Positions 1 through 10,394 of a DNA stretch of 64,000 nucleotides are shown piece by piece. The translations under genes and the position numbers were made by a program. Position 1 is the stretch's first letter; the number at the start of each line of letters is the position of its first letter. The notes under the pieces were generated by a model, which saw nothing but the letters and a program-made list of their open reading frames with translations, was not told the DNA's origin and did no database searches. The DNA comes from Spongilla lacustris. Lineage: Eukaryota; Porifera; Demospongiae; Spongillida; Spongillidae. The stretch spans positions 24,881,724 through 24,945,723 of the forward strand of contig OX442415.1 in the NCBI GenBank assembly GCA_949361645.1, read 5' to 3'.

Positions 1-278
1 CAGAACATGTTTTCTTGACCCTGAGTCATCTTTGTAACGTTTCAAGACACCAATATACCACTCGATACGACCGTACCAGCTGTCCTCACATGATGCTCGG
101 ACACACCCAAATATTCTACCGTATGGGCGTTATAGAAATGTATATTTGTGAACGTAACGTTGCTCAAACTATGTAGATTCTTGTTCGCATGCCTGTCTAC
201 TAGCTATGTCTAAGATTTGGTCTTTATGTGTACGATGGGCGAAAAGTTACACTTGTGTAACTATCAACATGTTATTTT

Positions 279-338
279 GTCGCTTATAAGCGACGTCCGC
301 GGTGACCGTACATAATAATTGTGTCGCTTATAAGCGAC
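279..338. repeat. Twin 16-bp perfect palindromes
   Basis: GTCGCTTATAAGCGAC occurs at 279-294 and again at 323-338. Each copy is its own reverse complement and they are 44 bp apart, near the 3' end of the integrase reading frame of element 1. The following bases (gtccgcgg / gttcgcgg) are also similar, so the pair arose by local duplication. Confidence 0.8.
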
Positions 339-1171
339 GTTCGCGGGGAAACCGTTAATAGTCAAAGAGCGGGGACATGACACAGCAGATACTGTCCCTG
401 GAAGCCAGGTAGGAGTACCTCTACGATTTAGAGCATACACCTTGTCTCCAACTACAAAGCACCGCTCAGTTGCTCTCTGATCATGGTTCTGCTTCTGCCG
501 TTGCTGATTTTGCTTCACATTGTCAGCCATATCTGGGAAAAGGAAGTCCAAGTGAGACCTGGGTACACGTGCCAGTAAGAGCTTCGCAGGTGACTGGCAG
601 GTAGAGGAATGTGGTGTGGGCCTATATTGAAACAAAAATCTGGATAAACGGTTATCAATGTCACCCGAGGTCTTCTTTAGGGCTTCCTTGACTGTTTGAA
701 CTGCTCGCTCAGCTAGCCCATTGGTGGGCGCACTTCTGACATGCTTGAATCTATTTTGGGTAACAAATGTTTGAAACTCTGAACTTGAAAATGCTGCTCC
801 GTTGTCAGAAACCAGGATCTGTGGGTTCCCATGAGTTGAAAACACTCTTTTCAGTGCCTGAATGGCCTGCTGAGAGGTGACGACACTACACACACATCTA
901 TCCATTTAAAGTGAGCATCTACAATGATAAAGAATTGCTTTCCCCAAAAGGGGCCAAAGAAATCAACACGCACCCGAGCCCAAGGCTCTGCAGGCCACCC
1001 CACGGGTGTAACTGAACCTTCGAACAACACTTCTGATTATTTGCAGCTTCTGACCAAGGTCTCTTGATCAGCATCTAACTTCGGCCACCATACTATTCCC
1101 CTAGCAAGAGATTTCATTCGTGAGTACCAGGGTGACCTTCATGCAGCATTTCCTGAACATGCTGTCTTCCC

Positions 1172-1332
1172 CGCGGAGGCACCCTACCCGAGTACACATC
1201 CATTCTGTTTCCCACGCAGGCACCCCTACCCGAGTACACATCCATTCTGTTCCCCGTGCAGGCACCCCTACCCGAGTACACATCCATTCTGTTCCTCGCG
1301 GAGGCACCCCTACACGAGTACACATCCATTCT
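1172..1332. repeat. 42-bp minisatellite, about 4 copies
   Basis: A unit carrying GAGTACACATCCATTCTGTT is repeated about four times with few changes. The 42-bp period is a multiple of three, so on the minus strand it adds 14-residue blocks (core MDVYSGRGAC) without shifting the frame. It sits inside pol of gypsy element 1, directly before the integrase zinc-binding region. Confidence 0.85.
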
Positions 1333-1439
1333 AGACACTAAGTTCAAGCTTACATTGCTCGTATGGTCTAAACCCATCACCTGCCTGTGGCTGCCAACCA
1401 TACAAGACCATTCGTCTGACCAGAGACAGGACCGATGTC

Positions 1440-1630
1440 GTAGGCATGGTTGTCCCCCCTGCAAAATGTCCCCCCGGACATTCATGCCTAGGCACCGCTG
1501 TCCCCCGGACATTCGTTCCTAGGCACCATTGTCCCCCGGACAATTATGCCTAGGCAATATGTCCACAGGGGACATTTATGCCTAGGCATAATTGTCCTAC
1601 CCTAGGCACCAGTGTCCCCCCATGGTGCCC
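1440..1630. repeat. Subterminal GTCCCCC / GCCTAGGC repeats
   Basis: About six short blocks of GTCCCCCGGACATT type alternate with the palindrome GCCTAGGC just inside the left end of the CCGG element. The opposite orientation of the same motif is seen at 2870-2950 just inside its right end. Such arrays are commonly transposase-binding or foldback regions; the role here is inference. Confidence 0.7.
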
Positions 1631-2350
1631 ATGATAGAATGTCCCCTCTTGCAGGATTGGTGAAATAGTTCATTGCATGGCTTCAGTCTTTCTTCAGTGC
1701 TTTTCCAGTTGAAGGATTGGCTCGTAAACACCTCTGCCAACTGACTCTTGAACTTTGTACGATTTTTATACTACTCCACTTTGCTTGGAAGTAAGTTAGC
1801 ACGCATGAGTAATATCAATGCTTCGTGATCGCATGTAGATATCTATACAACGATCAGGAGCGTATCCATGTATAGAGGTTTCCGTGTTACCTGAACCAGA
1901 GATAGTACTATCTCTGACAAAATAAACTGCAACCTGGGAGTATAATAAAACACATTCAAGGAAATAGACTAATCAGTAATTACTGTTTGTATTGCGTGTT
2001 TATAATTAAGTCTTACACTTAGTGTCGTACCTTATCGCGCATGTAAAACGTACTGTACTGCGTAGCGTTTGGCTATGAGACTAGCGCGAGATAAAAAGAA
2101 AATTCTGATGATGATGTGAAATGATCTTAACTTGCTGCATTATACTAATCTCACACCTAGAACTGCTAATCTACCCACTGCCTCACGCTTACAAAAAAAA
2201 AAACCCTTGAGATCTATGCGCTTCCACTGTTGATCGCCACTCATATCTTGGAACAATTTTTAAATAAAGAGCACCACTTTTCCACCTTGTAATTTCTACA
2301 CGCTTTTCGTCTAAAAGAACGTTTCTGATTTTTGAAAATCCAACTAGCTA

Positions 2351-2643
2351 CAGTGCCGTCCACCCACAAGTTCACACTCGCGCGCGCTCGACTCACACTC
2401 GACACGCGCTCGACTCGCGCGTGACTCAATCGAGTGCAATAATAACTTCCGCGCCTTAACTCAAAGCAAAACAGCTGGAACAAAAACATATACTATTAAT
2501 AGCTTGAAACTAACGTAATCATCTGTAGGTATGCCGTAAATAGGTATTTGAGTGACGCTCGCAACAGCGCGCGTATCGAGGGCTAATTGCACTCGCTAAT
2601 TGACTCGCGCGCGCGAGTGTGAACTTGTGGGTGGACGGCACTG
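2351..2643. mobile_element. TA-flanked MITE, family CAGTGCCGTCC (copy 1)
   Basis: It begins CAGTGCCGTCCACCCACAAG and ends with the inverse, flanked by TA on both sides (2349-2350 and 2644-2645). The arms are full of CpG-rich GAGTCG and CGCGCG words. The 293-bp element has no coding capacity. The CAGT terminus and TA duplication are typical of Tc1/mariner-derived MITEs. Related copies lie at 21095-21417 and 28313-28645, with a remnant at 8257-8393. Confidence 0.88.
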
Positions 2644-2840
2644 TACCTTCCTTTTAACATGAGTTTTAAATGCTTTCGTCGTCAATGGCCAGCAACACTT
2701 GCTATTCTAAAAGGAAACCTCCACATATGCGTGCGAACATCAGTTTATACATGCATGAGGCAGAGCAGTTACGAGGATTCGAAGGCTAAGTGTTTGGTCA
2801 AACTTTTATTGCAAACATGAAAATGTGGAGGGGGCATTGT

Positions 2841-2865
2841 GGGGGGGGGGGGGGGGGGGGGGGGG
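2841..2865. repeat. G25 homopolymer
   Basis: An uninterrupted run of 25 G lies inside the right subterminal region of the CCGG element. The length may be inexact because such runs are hard to sequence. Confidence 0.9.
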
Positions 2866-3113
2866 CAGTTGTGCCTAGGAAAAAATGTCCGGCATGGGGG
2901 GACAATATTTCCTAGAGGGGGACACTTTTTCCAGGGGGACAGCCATGCCTCCGACACCGGATCCTTAACTGTCCAACTCCGGATAGTGGCAGCAGTAACA
3001 ACTGAATCAGCATTGGAGAGCGATTCCATCATCAGGATAGTGTCTCCAGGTAAAGGAACATCTCCTTGCTCTTCTTCTTTCAAAGGCAGCCTGCTTAGCC
3101 CATCCGCATTAGC

Positions 3114-4290
3114 CTAAAGTTGGCTTGGCCTGTACACAATCTGATAGTTGTAAGCACTTAACATCAATGCCCAACGCTGAATTCTCGCCGATGCCATTTG
3201 CGGTACTGGTCTAGTTTCGCAAAAGAGGAACTGAAGAGGCTTGTGATCTGAAAACACAACAAATTTCCTCCCAAGCAGGTATTTTTGGAACCTTTTAACT
3301 CCAAATACCACGGCTAGATCCTCTTTTTCTATATGGGAATATTTCTGTTCAGCAGGTGCAAGTGAACGGGAAGCATATGCAGACCCATCATCGTACAAGT
3401 GTGACAATACTGCCCCTACCCCATAAGGTGATGCATCACAAGCTACGACCTACCTTTGCTGTGGATCAAAGTGCGCCAACAACATTTGATGCTAGCTGTG
3501 ACTCGGCCATTTTGAAAGCTTCCGCTTGTTCAGCTCCCCAGCTGCACCATTGCTGATGTAGCAATGCATAGAGTGGTACCAATGTGTTTGCTAGGTGAGG
3601 TAAGAACTTTGAGTAGTAGTTGACCAACCCAAGGAAAGATTTTAGCTGAGAAACGTCCTTAGGAGCGGGGGCATCCACAATGGCCTGAAGCTTTTTCCTG
3701 TGTAGGTCTAACACCACCCCCCTGAGATGTGATATCCCAAATATTCCACAATGGGCAACATAAACTTACACTTTGCCTTGTTCAACCGTGCCTGGACTTC
3801 CTCCAATGTTGAAAGGTGTTCCACCTCAGTATCATTTGCCACCAGAACATCATCCACGTAAACATTGATGTGGCAAATACCACTCAAAATCCCCTCTATG
3901 ACACGTTGGAAAATGGCTGGGACAGATGCCACCCCGAATGGAAGTAACTTATATCGAAAAAGACCCTTGTGGGTAGACACTGTTACTAATTTTTTCGATT
4001 CTTCAACTGTAAGTAGGCATGGACCAGGTCCAGTTTTGTAAAAACCCTCGCTCTCACCAGCAAGGACAACAAATCATCTGGGGGTAAGATTCAATGTCAG
4101 ACACAGAATTCACTGTTAACTTATAATCTGATGCTTCCATCCAAAGGTGCTGCCCATTCGGAAAATTGAACAGGTTCAATAATTCCATCTCTTGCTCGAC
4201 TCTACCTCGCAGTGCATCGGGAACTGGTCAAGGCTTGAAGAATCGTGGAGGCTTTGAACTGTTGACATGAATCTTAACTGTAACTCCCTT
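3114..4290 (-). pseudogene. Reverse transcriptase and RNase H of gypsy element 1
   Basis: On the minus strand, RT segments include LPFGVASVPAIFQRV and the catalytic YVDD (in NVYVDDVLVAND, near 3850). The thumb/connection follows, with SQLKSFLGLVNYYSKFLPH. RNase H has SRSLAPAEQKYSHIEKEDLA and VFSDHKPLQF. These are standard Ty3/gypsy motifs. The coding is split over several frames (3708-3980, 3466-3717, 3114-3407) by single-base changes and stops, so it is a pseudogene. Between 3980 and 4290 the RT fingers are present but more damaged. Confidence 0.85.
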
Positions 4291-4434
4291 AATGAGACCC
4301 AACTCGTCTTTGATGAGTCACCATGACTATCCATCAACCCCTGTAGTGACAAACTTCCCTTCCTCCCCATGTAATATACAAAAAGGTTTGGCTTCAACTT
4401 GTGTAACCAATCCCGCCACATCAATGAAGTACCT

Positions 4435-4670
4435 TTACCACAGACAACCAGGATGTCCAACAGTGGAGTAGCGCCCCCCCCCCCCCCCCCCCCCCATACT
4501 CAAGTAAACATCAGAAGGTTTCAACTTGGGATGCCTGGGTGTTGTCCACAACTGCTTGTAAGTTTCCTCACTTATAACGGACGCCACCACTCCTGTGCAT
4601 ACTTCCATCATCAAATCTGCACCATGGAGTTTTACCCTCTGCGTCAACGGAGCTCTTGACCTATCTCCCG
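4435..4670 (-). pseudogene. Aspartic protease remnant of gypsy element 1
   Basis: The minus strand gives MMEVCTGVVASVISEETYKQLW, close to the retropepsin pattern in which DTG is followed by a hydrophobic flap region. The expected active-site aspartate is a cysteine here (CTG), so the enzyme would be dead even without the frameshifts. A run of 22 C at 4474-4495 interrupts the reading frame. Confidence 0.7.
4474..4495. repeat. C22 homopolymer
   Basis: An uninterrupted run of about 22 C lies in the protease remnant. A similar C run is at 17539-17560 and a G run at 2841-2865. Confidence 0.9.
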
Positions 4671-5432
4671 CTATCGTGAACAGCGTATAGGTATCCTTGG
4701 GTCGCCGTTGAACGGTGTCCTTCCCAACAGAGCATCCAGGCTTTTTGCTACGACATACACGAGACAGAGACCAAGCTTACCGCAATTATAACATTCCACC
4801 AACTTGAAACGGCAGTCCGTGGCACAATGCCTTCCCCCACAACGAAAACAAGTGTCATGCATGTTATTCATACATGCTGACGAGTCTGGAGGCTGAACAG
4901 TGCAAACAGAGGCAGTGGTGGAATGCTGAATATCCATGGCGTTCTTTTCTGCCAGTTCAGCCGCTTGAGCTAACTCAAAGGCCTTGGCAAAGGTGAGGCC
5001 CCTTTCTGCCAAAAGCCTTTCCTGTAGCTTGATATCCTTAATGCCGCACACCAAACGGTCTCTCAGCATGTCGTTGAGGGTACTTCCAAATTCACAGTAT
5101 TCAGACAATCTCTTGAGTTCCGCACTGAACTGGGAAACAGTTTCGCCTTCACTCTGAGTACGACTGTTGAAGTTGTAGCGCTGAACTATAACAGGTCACG
5201 GGCTAACTGAAATATCTCCGAGATAGACTTGTCGGTGGGCTTATCTGGTGCTGCAAGGCTGTGCGAATGAGGAGATATGTCTCATTTCCACATGTGCTCA
5301 AAAGCACTGCCGGTTGCTTCTCTGGGTCTGAGATATCATTAGCTTTGAAAAACTGCTCGAGACATTCGGAGTAGACTACCCAGTCGTCGATGTAGAGTTG
5401 AAGGAGCCAACTGCTCCCAAACGAATAGCCAT
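4671..5432 (-). pseudogene. gag remnant of gypsy element 1
   Basis: A minus-strand start (MAIRLGAVGSF) at 5432 follows the candidate primer-binding site. After several stops and shifts, an open stretch of 145 residues (5108-4671) carries capsid-like LNDMLRDRLVCGI and then zinc-knuckle cysteines CFRCGG...C and CYNCGK. Gag would package the element RNA. The coding is broken in at least three places. Confidence 0.78.
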
Positions 5433-5440
5433 ACTCGATA

Positions 5441-5456
5441 TACCCTCGTCGCCAAT
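5441..5456 (-). promoter_or_regulatory. Candidate primer-binding site, gypsy element 1
   Basis: The minus strand reads ATTGGCGACGAGGGTA immediately upstream of the gag start. Its TTGGCGAC beginning after CA is the form of tRNA-complementary sites following an LTR. The LTR itself would lie at about 5457-5711 (minus-strand TGTAGAGACC to ATCGCA), but no second copy was found to confirm it. Confidence 0.5.
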
Positions 5457-5893
5457 GCGATAACTCCAGCTGTGCTCCTTACATGTAACGCAAGGCGCCC
5501 GTAGGAACAGAGAAGATATAAAATATTAACAATCACAAAACACACAACTATACAATGGAGTTAGTAACAGGTGCGCACGCTGTCAAGGAACAGCTACCAG
5601 CGCCAGAAGCTTCTACATGTGAAACCTTACAAGTCCTATTGTACTAATACATAAAGTCCATAACCACAGGGTTCTCGACACACCTGTAGCCCCACCAGTA
5701 GGTCTCTACATTAAAAAGGTACTAACAATCGACCAATCACATTGCATTACGCTTATAGTGTAATTGTTTACAGTTACACACATACATGTACACAAGTGCC
5801 CAATAAGTATCATTCATGACTGGAGTTTAAATCTCTAAACAAAAATCTTGTTGATATACACTTTTATACAAAGTTTTCTTTGCACACATGATA

Positions 5894-6165
5894 CAGTATG
5901 ATAGCCATAAAAAGTAGGCGCCACGTATTACATGTATGTTATTACGTTGCATTAGGTCAATTCCGTAAACGGAAAATGACCCATACAAAAGTTACGCCTT
6001 ACTGAGTTATCCAAACAAAAACGCGTATATACAAAGCACAAAACTGTGACGTAATAACGTAACACCCTGGTTATAACACAATAAAATACTATGCTACAAA
6101 CATAACCATACTACTATCATAGTGTAGTGAGTGGCGTGGCGCCTACTTTATATTGACGCATAGTG
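5894..6165. mobile_element. TA-flanked MITE, family CAGTATG...GGCGCC (copy 1)
   Basis: The left end reads CAGTATG and then AAAGTAGGCGCCACG; the right end is the inverse and finishes CGCATAGTG. TA flanks both sides (5892-5893, 6166-6167). The 272-bp element has no coding capacity. The same terminal words (CAGTA, GGCGCC) begin larger elements at 22508 and 32732, and a half end is visible at 8236-8252. Confidence 0.78.
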
Positions 6166-6684
6166 TACATAAAGCTGTTCTTAATTGTGTACAATCAATA
6201 GGATGGCATGAAATTATAACATATAGTAGACTTACTACCACTTACCTTTATGATGTGGGCTTATCGAAAATTCTAGAAAATCAGAAAAATATTTATCATT
6301 AAAACAGGAAGTGAGGGAAACATGGTATTGAAATTATACAATATTATACAGGTCTCATCCGACCATACATTGTCTGAATCAGTTAATATGAGAGTTTGGA
6401 AACAGAGTTCATGAAATATTTATACTTAACCCTTTCCCAGCGTTTGAAGGCGAACGGTGCATAAATTATTAGCCCATTCCCAGCGAACGACACCAAAGGC
6501 ACGAACAAATATGGAGTAACAAACAACTATGCAGTATGCCTTGCTTAACCGATTATACGTTAAATTGTATACATATTTATATATCTAATTGACTTCCGTT
6601 TGGCTAAATTTAAAAGCCAATTAAGTAGAATGTGCATGGGCGGATACAACTACAGAACGGTACCACTTTTGAATACACAAGTTG
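6166..6684. other. No gene seen
   Basis: AT-rich sequence with stops in all frames. No repeat pair or coding motif was recognised. Confidence 0.6.
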
Positions 6685-7319
6685 CAGGGGTCGAAATACT
6701 TTTTTAAAGTCACCTGCACATCGTGCAAGTGACAGATTTGGCCTACCTGCACCTAAGCTGGCCCCACCTGCACCCTAACTGTACATGCAACCTAGGCACC
6801 ATACAACATTTACTACACTAAATGCTTCATCTATTTTCATGATCCACCACAACCAGGTATGAACTTTTGACTTCTATTTCAATAATGACAATGATTTGAT
6901 CGTCAGGAGTCCTGCTACATGGAATAGTCTCTTTTTTAATGACATTCATAATGAAACGGATCAACTCGCAAAATACGCATCCTGCACAGTGACAGCAGCA
7001 TGGCGGGAGCTTGATCTTGCTTAAAGCATCAATGCAAAACTAGCTGCCGTGGAGTACTAAAATTTGTACTTTGTCCTACGGAATAACATTTAACTAATTA
7101 GTGTGATACTTGCTGAATGGTTGCTGCATACGCTTTAGAAACGTAAATTTATATTTGCAATCGCTAGCGCTAGATGTAGTACAAGCGTGGCTAGTAGAAA
7201 ATATAGCTGCATCGTTTTATCGTCGGGCAAGCCACCTGCACAAAGTGCAGGTATAGAGTAAAATGAACCTGCACTTTGGTAAATGTACCTGCACTAGTGC
7301 AAGTGTATTTCGAACACTG
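6685..7319. mobile_element. hAT-type MITE with 5-bp target duplication (copy A)
   Basis: The left end is CAGGGGTCGAAATAC and the inverted right end is CAGTGTTCGAAATAC. AGTTG flanks both sides (6680-6684, 7320-7324). CACCTGCAC / GTGCAGGT words are repeated in inverse orientation near both ends. The 635-bp element has no transposase. The ends match those of 30498-31182, which also has a 5-bp duplication and carries a BED-finger remnant, so a hAT origin is likely. Confidence 0.75.
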
Positions 7320-7324
7320 AGTTG

Positions 7325-8235
7325 CGTTCAAACAACTCTGGAGTCCAAGAGCTATTGTTTTCACTTTGCTTCTAACAGCTCTTGTATTCGATGTATATTT
7401 CATCGAAAGACGCCGTTGATTTAGCTCACCGCTCGTATTTAGAAAGGCTATCCGAGTGGTTTTTTTTGGTTCCTCCCTGTAGCTATGGCTATATTCACTC
7501 TTAGTAATTTCCATTCGTTGGTATTTGTATGTTCGAAGTACCGTTTTAGCGAAGGCTTCATTGTACAAAGTTAATCACATTCATACCATCATACGGCTTC
7601 ATGTTTACTTAAGCAGTAGGTTAACTGGCTATATACAGACCAATAGAGTTCATTGTTTGAAGGCATGGTATAGTCAATGAATTTATAATGCTTGTCTGAA
7701 AATGTACGCTTCGGAGCTGACCTTTTCTTGTCTGCTATTTGTCTTTACAGATTTTCTTTCTTATTGAACTGGTACACAGCAGTACGGCTGATAGCCACTC
7801 CCTCCTCCAGAAACCTTTCCCCAATACATTCTATACTGTACCCTCTTTTGCGCAACAAAATAATCCTCCGTCTCGTTTCGTTATCTAAACTTAGCTAGCG
7901 TTCTGTCGGTCTGTATATCAGTAATGAGAATCGCAAATGCATGTTTACTGCCCATTTATTGCTACATCAATACACAATTATCAACCGCTTTTTGTAAGGT
8001 CATACTATAAGAGCAGATAATATCATATGTGTTTATATCCACTAAACAAATAAGCGTTCATGCAGTGTGTTCATGTACTTGTACGCCCACGAATAATAAA
8101 TTAGGAGGCGAGTCCAACACTAATTATTCACACCAAAGGTATATCATGGTGTTACTTTGAATAAAACTTGCAACAACTTGCAGGAAACGAATAACGCCCA
8201 CAACATAACATGCACGTGAATAATACGTAGTGGGA
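7325..8235. other. No gene supported
   Basis: Open frames here are short and without recognisable motifs. At 8236-8252 the words TATATTGACGCAT match the inside of the CAGTATG-family terminus, so a truncated MITE end may lie there. Confidence 0.5.
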
Positions 8236-8256
8236 TACTTATATTGACGCATCTTA

Positions 8257-8393
8257 CTAATTATCCGTTACTCGCGCGGCACTCTCGAAGTACTCGCCAA
8301 TGACAAGATAATCACTCTCGAGAATATATTGTTGCGAGTGAGTAGCGAGCGAGTCTTGTAACGCGAGTGTCAACTTGTGGGTGAGCAGTACTG
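8257..8393. mobile_element. Remnant of MITE family CAGTGCCGTCC (copy 4)
   Basis: The right end GCGAGTGTCAACTTGTGGGTG...CTG, followed by TA, matches the right end of copies 1-3 with several changes. GAG/CTCGCGCG words fill the rest. The left terminus is missing. Confidence 0.65.
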
Positions 8394-8488
8394 TACCAGT
8401 ATTTTTCAATACACGCCCATAGCAGAGACATTTGCTCAGTCCTTGATGGATGCTCGTACTAAGAAAGCAATGAAAAAAAAATTGATAT

Positions 8489-9107
8489 ATGATTGCTAAG
8501 AAAAACATGGCATTCACAAAGATGCAATCTTTATGTGTGATTGAGCAATGCCATGGTGCTGATCTTGGCACTGGTTATAAAAATAATCAGTCATGTGTAC
8601 GCTTTATTGCTCGTGAACTGAAGGAAAGTTTACAAAATGCCTTATCAAAATGCAGGGTTTTTTTTAGCCTTCAGGCTGATGGAACCTGACAATTCAAATA
8701 CTGACATAGAACTATTTTAGCGCTTTATTTTGACCACTTTTCAACTGATAACAAAGTGCATGTGCGCAACGTTTACTTTTTTCTCTTAACCATCTTGGTA
8801 GTGGCACTGCGGAGGGTCTTTTTAATTTAGATTCATTGAATAAGGCATTGGGAAATGTAGAGGTTAAGGATTGGATGACAAAAATGGTGGGCTTTGGGTG
8901 TGACGGAACTAATGCGAACATAGCTGAGGGTGGCATATTGGTTCTCATGAAGTGCACTGTTTTCTGGGGTCTTGCTCATTGTTTAGAGCTTGCCATAAAG
9001 AAACTACCGTATTTGATGATATTGACGAAGTTCTTTTGAGGATCTATGAGAAATCTCCTAAACAATGTAGAGAAATAGAAGACATCATGACAGAGCTTAA
9101 CATTTAA
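8489..9107 (+). pseudogene. hAT transposase remnant (ZNF862-like), middle part
   Basis: Open pieces include KMQSLCVIEQCHGADLGTGY, FFSLQADGT, and after a gap KDWMTKMVGFGCDGTNANIA and WGLAHCLELAIKK. These are hallmarks of the catalytic core of hAT transposases of the ZNF862/KIAA1586-like group, with DGT and CDGTNANI around conserved acidic residues. Frameshifts and a missing segment (about 8690-8830) break the frame, and no ends were found. An N-terminal BED piece (30498-31182) and a C-terminal piece (27959-28285) of the same protein group occur elsewhere in the window. Confidence 0.75.
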
Positions 9108-9624
9108 TCCCCCGGAGAACTGCCTAACCCATTATGCACATTAAACCTAACCAGTTAGGTTGTGTATCGTCTCTTTTTCCTTCTTCCTGCGTCATTCTCA
9201 TCCACTTCCTCACATTCGCTAGATATGGAATCTAATCAAGCTCATCTCTTTCGCTTCCTCCCACATCGCTTAGCCTTCACATAACCACGTATCGCTATCC
9301 CCCACTCCGTCTCGTCCGTTCGCGTGCCATCGCTCCAATTGACATGTAATTGTCTGGGACCAACGCCAGTCACTTCAATCACCTTTCCTTGCTGTTTGGA
9401 GTTTTTTTTGCAATACATCCATTGACTTCGGCACCGTTTGCCAGTGCGCCATTTTGTCCACTCGAATTATGACACTATGTACCACCGCATTGGTTTATGT
9501 AATCATGAACAAAGGTTGAAACCCCTATCTAGTAAGCGTCGAGCTATCAAATGAATATAGGCATGATAAGATGATATCAACCAAACAAGTCGTACCCCAC
9601 TTTAAATGCTAAACTGGTTAGGCA
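9108..9624. other. Spacer; possible MITE with TGCCTAACC ends
   Basis: No gene was seen. TGCCTAACC at about 9120 and its inverse GGTTAGGCA at 9616-9624 face each other across 500 bp, with weak further similarity. The right word abuts the LTR of gypsy element 2. Low confidence. Confidence 0.3.
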
Positions 9625-9798
9625 TGTAGTGCTAGCAAGTTCACACCTTAGGTGCTAAGCAGGCACATGACATGCACACACATGCTAGAAGGTTATAGAA
9701 TTATCTAGGAAGACTATTATTCTATATATTGTGGACGTTCTGGTGAAATAGCATTCTGACTACTGAACTGAATCCTAAGACTTGGAGTGCACGTTACA
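9625..9798 (+). repeat. 5' LTR of gypsy element 2
   Basis: The LTR runs from TGTAGTGCTAG to GTTACA, 174 bp. Its first ~120 bp match 22384-22507 almost exactly, which identifies the pair. A primer-binding-site-like TGGTAGCAGAG follows at 9800 and gag begins at 9811. Confidence 0.88.
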
Positions 9799-9810
9799 TT
9801 GGTAGCAGAG

Positions 9811-10343
9811 AATGGCCAATGCTCATATCAGTCTCCCAAAACCGTTCGCGTCAGGCAACGTCCACGAATGGTTCGTGCGTTTCGATACATGTAGCGACGC
9901 CAATAAATGAAACGACGAGACGAAGGCAGTGAAGCTCCAGACGCTGTTGGAAGGCGAATCTCTAGCATCATGGTTGGAACTCAGCGCGGAAGCAAAAAAA
10001 AACTACGCCAAGGCAAAGATACTGGCGGCAATGACGTCGACAAGTTTCAGCCCCCTGGAGAGGTTCAGGCAGAGAAAAATGGTTCCCGCAAAGCGCTGCC
10101 AGTGTTCATGCACGATATTATGCAGCTACTGGATCAAGCCATGCCTGGACTCGACAACAAAGCAAAAGACTGCTACACCAGTTTGTGGCGGGCCTTCCCG
10201 TGGCAATCAGCAAGCAATTAAAAACAACAGCGAGCACCACCACATTGCAGTATGTGGTAGAGCACGCGAAGCTACTGACCTCGCTGGAGAATGAGCAGCA
10301 GGCCGCTGCAGTAACGTATCCTAGCAACCCAGCTAACGCCATT
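9811..10343 (+). pseudogene. gag of gypsy element 2, N-terminal part
   Basis: A start codon shortly after the primer-binding site opens MANAHISLPKPFASGNVHEW, and then KLQTLLEGESLASWLELSAE in a shifted frame. This is the usual start of gag capsid in Ty3/gypsy elements. At least two frameshifts are present. The frame is cut at 10343 by the hAT insertion and resumes at 17834 with VEKLSEQVAAL. Confidence 0.8.
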
Positions 10344-10394
10344 CAGGGTTCGTAGACCATACCCTCCAAGAAGGATGGAGGGATCCGATTCTGT

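Larger units (their letters stand above)
264..1435 (-). pseudogene. Integrase region of gypsy element 1
   Basis: The minus strand encodes the end of pol. An H2C2-type zinc-binding region is recognisable near 1040-1160 (HEGHPG followed by a C-containing tail). The catalytic core follows, with aspartates in the VDFFGPF and VSDNGAAF contexts and glutamate in GLAERAVQ, and the C-terminal part is open for 213 residues to a stop at 264. Frames shift between these parts. Just upstream of the zinc region a 42-bp minisatellite has expanded in frame. Integrase inserts the cDNA into the genome; this copy is disrupted and cannot make a full protein. Confidence 0.82.
1436..2956. mobile_element. TGT...ACA element with CCGG-type duplication (copy 1)
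   Basis: The left end starts TGTCGTAGGCATGG and the right end finishes CCATGCCTCCGACA, so the termini are inverted repeats. The flanks are CCGA (1432-1435) and CCGG (2957-2960), a 4-bp target duplication with one change. Removing the insert and one flank brings the two pol pieces of gypsy element 1 together. Subterminal regions are rich in short GTCCCCC blocks separated by GCCTAGGC palindromes. No transposase was seen inside. TGT ends with a 4-bp CCGG-like target recall Ginger-type DNA transposons; that family name is inference. A TA-flanked MITE is nested at 2351-2643. Confidence 0.72.
264..5456 (-). mobile_element. Ty3/gypsy retrotransposon 1, decayed and interrupted
   Basis: Read on the minus strand, the pieces come in the order gag (5432 down to 4671), protease, reverse transcriptase, RNase H (to 3114) and integrase (to 264), the classical Ty3/gypsy order. 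A candidate primer-binding site, ATTGGCGACGAGG, lies just upstream of gag on the minus strand. The frames are broken by many shifts and stops, the protease lacks its aspartate, and pol is split by another transposon at 1436-2956. I could not match two LTRs, so the outer limits are uncertain. It is a dead copy, with no sign of activity. Confidence 0.85.
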
